Shown in pieces: positions 59,592-64,000 of a stretch of DNA of 64,000 nucleotides (position 1 is the stretch's first letter; each line of letters opens with the position of its first letter). Position numbers and translations under genes: made by a program. The DNA is from Torulaspora globosa (taxonomy: Eukaryota; Ascomycota; Saccharomycetes; Saccharomycetales; Saccharomycetaceae), in the NCBI RefSeq assembly GCF_014133895.1, contig NC_050734.1, positions 62,001-126,000 on the forward strand, given 5' to 3'. The notes beneath the pieces are model-generated. The model was not told the origin of the DNA. It made no database searches and saw only the letters and a program-made list of their open reading frames with translations.

Positions 59592-60380
59592 CTACCTTCT
59601 TATAACCTTGAATTTGTTCTTCATCGCCTTGAATTGTTTCTCTGGAGCTGCGGCTGCTGGCTTAGCGGTGTCGTAAATTGATTTGGTCATGGGATGTCCT
59701 AGCAAGAAGGGACTGTGCAGCGGCACTATGTCGTTCATCTTGAAACCCTTGACCATTGGCACTCTCCTGAACTCAATACCGTCGAACTCGGGGCCGTATG
59801 GGATCTCCCTCAGGCTCTCCGGTGTCGTCGGGTGCTTGATCAGGTACTCTGCGATCTGGACCATCAGCTGTCTCTTGCCACCCTTATACCCGGCAGCCGA
59901 TGGAACCAATCGCCCGTCCTCCTTCAGCAATACACGCACTCTGCCAGGATTGCCGAAGTCCTGCGGATGCGTCTTCTCGCCTTCGAAGATGCAGAGCAGT
60001 CCCAAGCTGCGAACTGCATCAGCCACGGTCTTCGCAAGCGGGTTCTCGACCGCCAGTTTCAGCGGAACGCGTCTCCCCTCCCTGTGTGATCTCCTCTTGT
60101 CGAAATAGCAGGGATACAGCACCTGGAAGCCCTTCACCTCTTCCAGTTCTTCCTTCGATATTTGGGCGCTGCCCTCAACTTTGCCGGTTTCGGGATTGAT
60201 AAAACTGACCTGGTTTCTGCTAGACTCTGCCACCGTCTGACGCTCACCATCCTGGCTTCTCACAACAGTCGGAGTAATCTTCGGTGCTATAGGTGTTCTC
60301 AATGACGGGTCCAGCTCCGCCAAATCCATCTCGAGGTTATCGATATCATCGTAGTCTTCTACTTCCTCAATCTTGGGCAT
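59592..60380 (-). CDS. SEC65: Signal recognition particle subunit Sec65 (SRP19)
   Basis: The 262-residue protein matches Sec65 (YML105C, 273 residues). The SRP19 domain lies at about 85-190 ([20 protein letters not shown], then [13 protein letters not shown] and [14 protein letters not shown]). It has an acidic N-terminal extension and a basic C-terminus ([15 protein letters not shown]), both typical of yeast Sec65. It binds SRP RNA (scR1) and allows Srp54 assembly for cotranslational targeting to the ER. It is divergent from RRN9 across 166 bp. Confidence 0.96.
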   Translation of the reverse strand: MPKIEEVEDYDDIDNLEMDLAELDPSLRTPIAPKITPTVVRSQDGERQTVAESSRNQVSFINPETGKVEGSAQISKEELEEVKGFQVLYPCYFDKRRSHREGRRVPLKLAVENPLAKTVADAVRSLGLLCIFEGEKTHPQDFGNPGRVRVLLKEDGRLVPSAAGYKGGKRQLMVQIAEYLIKHPTTPESLREIPYGPEFDGIEFRRVPMVKGFKMNDIVPLHSPFLLGHPMTKSIYDTAKPAAAAPEKQFKAMKNKFKVIRR

Positions 60381-60546
60381 TCTGCAAACAGGCTGAAAGA
60401 TATCTGAGCTGGCTAATGTCCTTCCTATTGGCCTTTATAATGCTAAGAGTGTTGAAGTTTTTTACTTTGTATTAAGCGAAGGGCACTTCAAGAACTTAGA
60501 CATGTAAATCAGTATTTAAGACTATAAGAGGCCATTAGATGAGTCA

Positions 60547-61620
60547 ATGAGCGATAGCGAGGATGATGGTGCTGGTAGTGAAGGAAGGCCCATCGATCAA
60601 GAAGTTGTCAAGACGGCTAACGAATTGCTGGACTCGCTAGAACAGTCTCATAGATCGGATCTTGCTCTGCATTTATACTCATCTTATCTTCTGAAAAACC
60701 TTCTTTACAGGGCGAATGAAAGGAAGCATGGCTTGGAAATTGATCGGTTTGTGAGAACGCATATCAGGGACAATTGGACTCGTTGGCCTGATCCTAGAAC
60801 GGTGGTGGATCCGCAGGTTAACAGACTATACGAGGACGATAACTATGGCGAGCGGCAGGATAGCGAGCTCGAGCCCGGTGAAATATCAGCCAAGGCTCTT
60901 GTTCACGCAAGCAACATGTTACGTATGGAATTGGATTCATTCTGGCAGCATAGCTTGGCGCAATCGGCGGCCAAGGCAGAGGTAGCGCTGGACGTCGACA
61001 AGATGGCTATGCCAAAGGAGCTTTCAGACCACGTTATGTGGAAGCTGGACCACTTTTTCAATGGGATTCATAACAAGATTGCGGCCAGAAACAAAATTGA
61101 GATCCAGCAAGCGCAGTCGTCGCAGCAGTTGACTGTGTCGCAGGCCAGCAATGACAAAGTGAAAGCCAGCAACCGCACGGAACTAACGTACCATGACATT
61201 ATCGCAAGAGGCTGCGAAATGGGAGAAGACATGGAGGAAATCTACGTGAAATCCTTGGAGCTTTTCAATGATATTCCGTCCTCGTTCGATAAGAGCCGCT
61301 ACAAGCTGCCGAAGTCGGTGATCAGGAGCTTCAAATCAACAGCACCCAGTAAGTCTTGTCTTAGCGCTATGAAGGGGTCAAGGGACGATTACGTTGCGTT
61401 GGAAAAACTGCTTAAGGACAAGAGATTGCTAGCCAGTGATAAGATCCACCTTAGGAAAATCAGCAAGAGATCTATCGATCAAAATCTGAGTAAGAAATCC
61501 TTTTTCAGCGTACAGGCCGCCAAATCATACGAACAGGAAATTCATGCCCGCGATGATCCGGATATTGATTCGTACACTCAGGAAGATTGCTTAGTCAAGA
61601 TTCCGCGTCTCAACAGGTGA
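60547..61620 (+). CDS. RRN9: RNA polymerase I upstream activating factor subunit Rrn9
   Basis: The 357-residue protein matches Rrn9 (YMR270C, 365 residues). The Rrn9 domain lies at about 30-100 (LALHLYSSYLLKNLLYRANE, then HIRDNWTRWPDPRTVVDP). A charged region follows, with a C-terminal block ending EEDCLVKIPRL-like. Rrn9 is part of UAF with Rrn5, Rrn10, histones and Uaf30; it contacts TBP at the rDNA promoter. Its 3' end overlaps the 3' end of convergent MDM1 by 30 bp. Confidence 0.94.
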   Translation: MSDSEDDGAGSEGRPIDQEVVKTANELLDSLEQSHRSDLALHLYSSYLLKNLLYRANERKHGLEIDRFVRTHIRDNWTRWPDPRTVVDPQVNRLYEDDNYGERQDSELEPGEISAKALVHASNMLRMELDSFWQHSLAQSAAKAEVALDVDKMAMPKELSDHVMWKLDHFFNGIHNKIAARNKIEIQQAQSSQQLTVSQASNDKVKASNRTELTYHDIIARGCEMGEDMEEIYVKSLELFNDIPSSFDKSRYKLPKSVIRSFKSTAPSKSCLSAMKGSRDDYVALEKLLKDKRLLASDKIHLRKISKRSIDQNLSKKSFFSVQAAKSYEQEIHARDDPDIDSYTQEDCLVKIPRLNR

Positions 61621-64000
61621 ACTTTTCGGTGACTGAGTGTCACAGCTTATCTGCCTACTGCACAGTAGCAATTCCTCGTAAAGCGTATCGAGAATCTCCA
61701 AAAGTAGACTGGTAGTCAGGTATGAGTTTTGAGCCATTTCATGAAGCAGAGCAGCCGCTTCCTGTGCATTCTTTAATCCGACCACTTTTCCACAAACTTC
61801 GGTAAATAAGCATTTGAACATAATTTTGGATCTTGCTCTAGTTCTTTCTATTTCTGCCGGCAAGCGCTCAGGCTTGCTTCTTTCATTTCTTCTTACGCCA
61901 TTCTCCCGCAGTTTGTCCTTCAGCAGCGTAAGAAAACCAGATATCTGAGATTCTGAGGTTAGTCTGGCCATAGTATCCACGATATACTTCTCAATAGCAC
62001 TGCCCATCAATTGCTGTAAAATTGTAACAATTGCCCGCCCTCTGAGCCACCCAGTATTCGCCTTGTTCAGCAAAAATACAGAGATGAACATGTCACAAAT
62101 TGCTTTTACGAAAGTTCTATCGTGTTCGTTTGTTTGAATGTCATTACTCTCGATAGAACTTCGTCCATCCTCGAAGAAGCTAAATTCGTCATCGTTTTCA
62201 TCACTTGCGTCTAATGCGACTGCTGCGCAAGATGAGTTGTTCTGTCGTATTACATCATTCTCCGGAGTCAAGGAACGAATAGAGCCCTCCGCGCTGCTGC
62301 TTTCTTTCGCTTCTTTCGAGTTGATTGAAGTTATAATGATGCTTGATTCGCTAAATGCAGTAGAGTCAGTCAAAAACTTCCTAAGTAGATCGTCTTGACA
62401 TATCTCTGGTAGTTTAAGCAGTGTTCTGATGTATCTTTCTAGCTTTATTTTCCGCTCTCGACGCAGCATTTCTCTTGTTTGAAGACTCAGGAATAGTGAC
62501 ACTTTTTTTGGAAATGATTCCCTATGTCTAACGCTTTTCAGTGAACTTTTATACTTCGCCTTCATGTAATTATGCAGATTGTAAAATTCGTTGAATCGTC
62601 TTGGGACGGTCCACGTCGCAACCTGACCCTTGTTAATGTGCTCAACACTAATTAAGTAGTAAACGACCGCTCGCCCATCATTGTGGCTACTGTCTACAAA
62701 ATAGGATTTGATTGCAACCTTCGTTTTCTTATAAAGGCTGTTGGCATTCTGGCAGATGATGAGCTGTTGCTTTAAAAGCTCCTTGTTGTCCATATCCCTT
62801 ATCAAAGCAAGTTGCGATTTTCGCAGCAGCTTTAACTGTTTCTGATTGTTGGTTAACTCAGCTTTTAAAATGAAATGATTCAATAGTTCAAGCTGTTTGT
62901 CAATTTGGTCTACTGAGACCGTCAGTCGCGCAATTTCGTCTTTCAAATCCGCGAACTTTTGAAGCGAGCCACCGATTGACTCATTTTCAACCAGGTGAGG
63001 ACCGTGCACTTCGTCTGGTGCCGCGCTACGCTTTCTTAAACTAAGCGCCTCGTTATCTTCGTCTTCATCCCGAAAGAGCGTATCCTTATAAAGCTCTATG
63101 TCATTGATCTCCAACGGATTGCCTTTCATCTCACCATTCTGCTGAACCTTAATATAACCACGCTCTCTTTCACTTGAAGTTCTGTTCAATATATCTTCAA
63201 TGGCGTTCTCAACTTCAGGATTGGTAAACACTCTGATAGCGGTCAAACGATCTTGTGTTCTGGGGCTCGCTAAAAGCTCGCGGAATTGCGACTCAGCAAC
63301 AATCCTGGCGTAGGATTCAGTGTCAGAAAAATCTGCGCTCGCCATCATGTCCAAAAAGATATTTGAGCCTTTGAAAGTTTGGAAAAAATCATCTTCCAGA
63401 ATTCTCTGAGCTTCACTTTGCAACAGCAGGATACTTCTCCTAGCCAGAGGGAAAGTACGGTTTGTATCGCTACCGGTATCTTTTATGAAAAGTAAAATAT
63501 TCGTGACAAGGCCAGGATCCAACATCCTCATGAACTCTAATTGCTCGTTCTGAAAAAATTGCAAAGCAGTCTCCCGCAGTTGCGCAATTTCCCAAGGAGA
63601 GATCGTGACGATAAGGCCTTCATGCGCATCTTCAAGCGGATTTCTCATGTTTTCGGTCAACTTCCAAAAATTGAGGTAACATAATCCACGTCTGTACAAT
63701 TTTATCGTCAAAAATTTCTCGAAATAGATTGAGCATTTCGGTTCCTGTAGAATATCAGTTAGCTTAACGGTCTTCAGGAAACTCTCGAACTGGTCAGCAA
63801 TCTTCATAGCATCGGCCAAATTGACGGTATACGCATAGCGCTTTGTCGATGTGCCTCTTGAGTCAACAGATCTCAGTCTTGTTTGCAGTAAATTCAAAGA
63901 TAGCAACAATCTTTTCTGGTAATCTGAGGAGTTTAGAACGCTCTTATCGTTTCTAAGGCGCAGCAGCTTCGCAACAATTGAGAGCCGCTCCTTTTGTAGA
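61591..64000 (-). CDS. MDM1: ER-vacuole/lipid droplet tether Mdm1, C-terminal part (runs off window)
   Basis: The frame stays open to the window edge, so at least 800 C-terminal residues are present and the 5' end is missing. Visible domains match Mdm1 (YML104C, 1127 residues): an RGS-like region (SIYFEKFLTIKLYRRGLCYLNFW onward), a PX domain (VPRRFNEFYNLHNYMKAKY...ERYIRTLLKLPEI) and a C-terminal nexin-type domain. The missing N-terminus should hold the membrane anchor and PXA domain. Mdm1 tethers the ER to the vacuole and binds lipid droplets and fatty acids. The last 30 bp overlap RRN9 on the other strand. Confidence 0.93.
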   Translation of the reverse strand, partial: LQKERLSIVAKLLRLRNDKSVLNSSDYQKRLLLSLNLLQTRLRSVDSRGTSTKRYAYTVNLADAMKIADQFESFLKTVKLTDILQEPKCSIYFEKFLTIKLYRRGLCYLNFWKLTENMRNPLEDAHEGLIVTISPWEIAQLRETALQFFQNEQLEFMRMLDPGLVTNILLFIKDTGSDTNRTFPLARRSILLLQSEAQRILEDDFFQTFKGSNIFLDMMASADFSDTESYARIVAESQFRELLASPRTQDRLTAIRVFTNPEVENAIEDILNRTSSERERGYIKVQQNGEMKGNPLEINDIELYKDTLFRDEDEDNEALSLRKRSAAPDEVHGPHLVENESIGGSLQKFADLKDEIARLTVSVDQIDKQLELLNHFILKAELTNNQKQLKLLRKSQLALIRDMDNKELLKQQLIICQNANSLYKKTKVAIKSYFVDSSHNDGRAVVYYLISVEHINKGQVATWTVPRRFNEFYNLHNYMKAKYKSSLKSVRHRESFPKKVSLFLSLQTREMLRRERKIKLERYIRTLLKLPEICQDDLLRKFLTDSTAFSESSIIITSINSKEAKESSSAEGSIRSLTPENDVIRQNNSSCAAVALDASDENDDEFSFFEDGRSSIESNDIQTNEHDRTFVKAICDMFISVFLLNKANTGWLRGRAIVTILQQLMGSAIEKYIVDTMARLTSESQISGFLTLLKDKLRENGVRRNERSKPERLPAEIERTRARSKIMFKCLFTEVCGKVVGLKNAQEAAALLHEMAQNSYLTTSLLLEILDTLYEELLLCSRQISCDTQSPKSSPVETRNLD

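Overview
The window is nuclear DNA of a budding yeast (Saccharomycetaceae), dense with mostly intronless genes that have recognisable Saccharomyces cerevisiae orthologs. The gene order interleaves two S. cerevisiae regions, chromosome XIII left arm (YML092 to YML117) and right arm (YMR270 to YMR282). Genes kept as whole-genome-duplication pairs in S. cerevisiae (BUL1/BUL2, ZDS1/ZDS2, URA5/URA10) occur here once. This is the pattern of a lineage that did not undergo the duplication. A Dicer gene (DCR1) points to the Zygosaccharomyces/Torulaspora group rather than Kluyveromyces or Lachancea; that placement is inference.

Layout. 0-14 kb: a U2AF35-like splicing factor, PRE8, UTP14, GIM5, RAD10, a YML096W-like asparagine synthetase homolog, VPS9, ERO1, TAF13, ARG81. 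14-20.5 kb: DCR1, FET4 and INM1, with a roughly 1 kb divergent promoter between the last two. 20.7-47 kb: AEP2, GPI12, CAT8, NAB6, VAN1, PRM15/PGM3, FCP1, TAF8, DSK2, DAT1, CTK3, single BUL. 47-55 kb: COQ5, RCE1, single ZDS, YML108W-like gene, SCS7. 55.1-57.3 kb: an ectopic, decayed segment holding a DUF2235 hydrolase pseudogene facing a truncated, frameshifted RIP1, ending 7 bp from a tRNA-Gln(CUG) gene. 57.4-64 kb: PML39, URA5, SEC65, RRN9 and the C-terminal part of MDM1, which runs off the window.

Most genes are housekeeping: proteasome, prefoldin and ubiquitin receptor; ribosome biogenesis and Pol I/Pol II transcription; secretion (ERO1, SEC65, VPS9, VAN1, GPI12); mitochondrial and lipid metabolism. 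Several regulatory sites fit the adjacent genes: PACE before PRE8, PAC plus RRPE before UTP14, a UPRE-like site before ERO1, two Aft1-type TGCACCC sites before FET4, and an 18-bp oligo(dA) tract before DAT1, whose product binds oligo(dA).

I see no transposon, CRISPR array, centromere or new multi-gene system. The most notable items are the RIP1/DUF2235 relic at the tRNA gene, Dicer with an 18-bp tandem-repeat linker, and a U2AF35 ortholog in a genome whose two visible introns are very short (57 and 60 nt).
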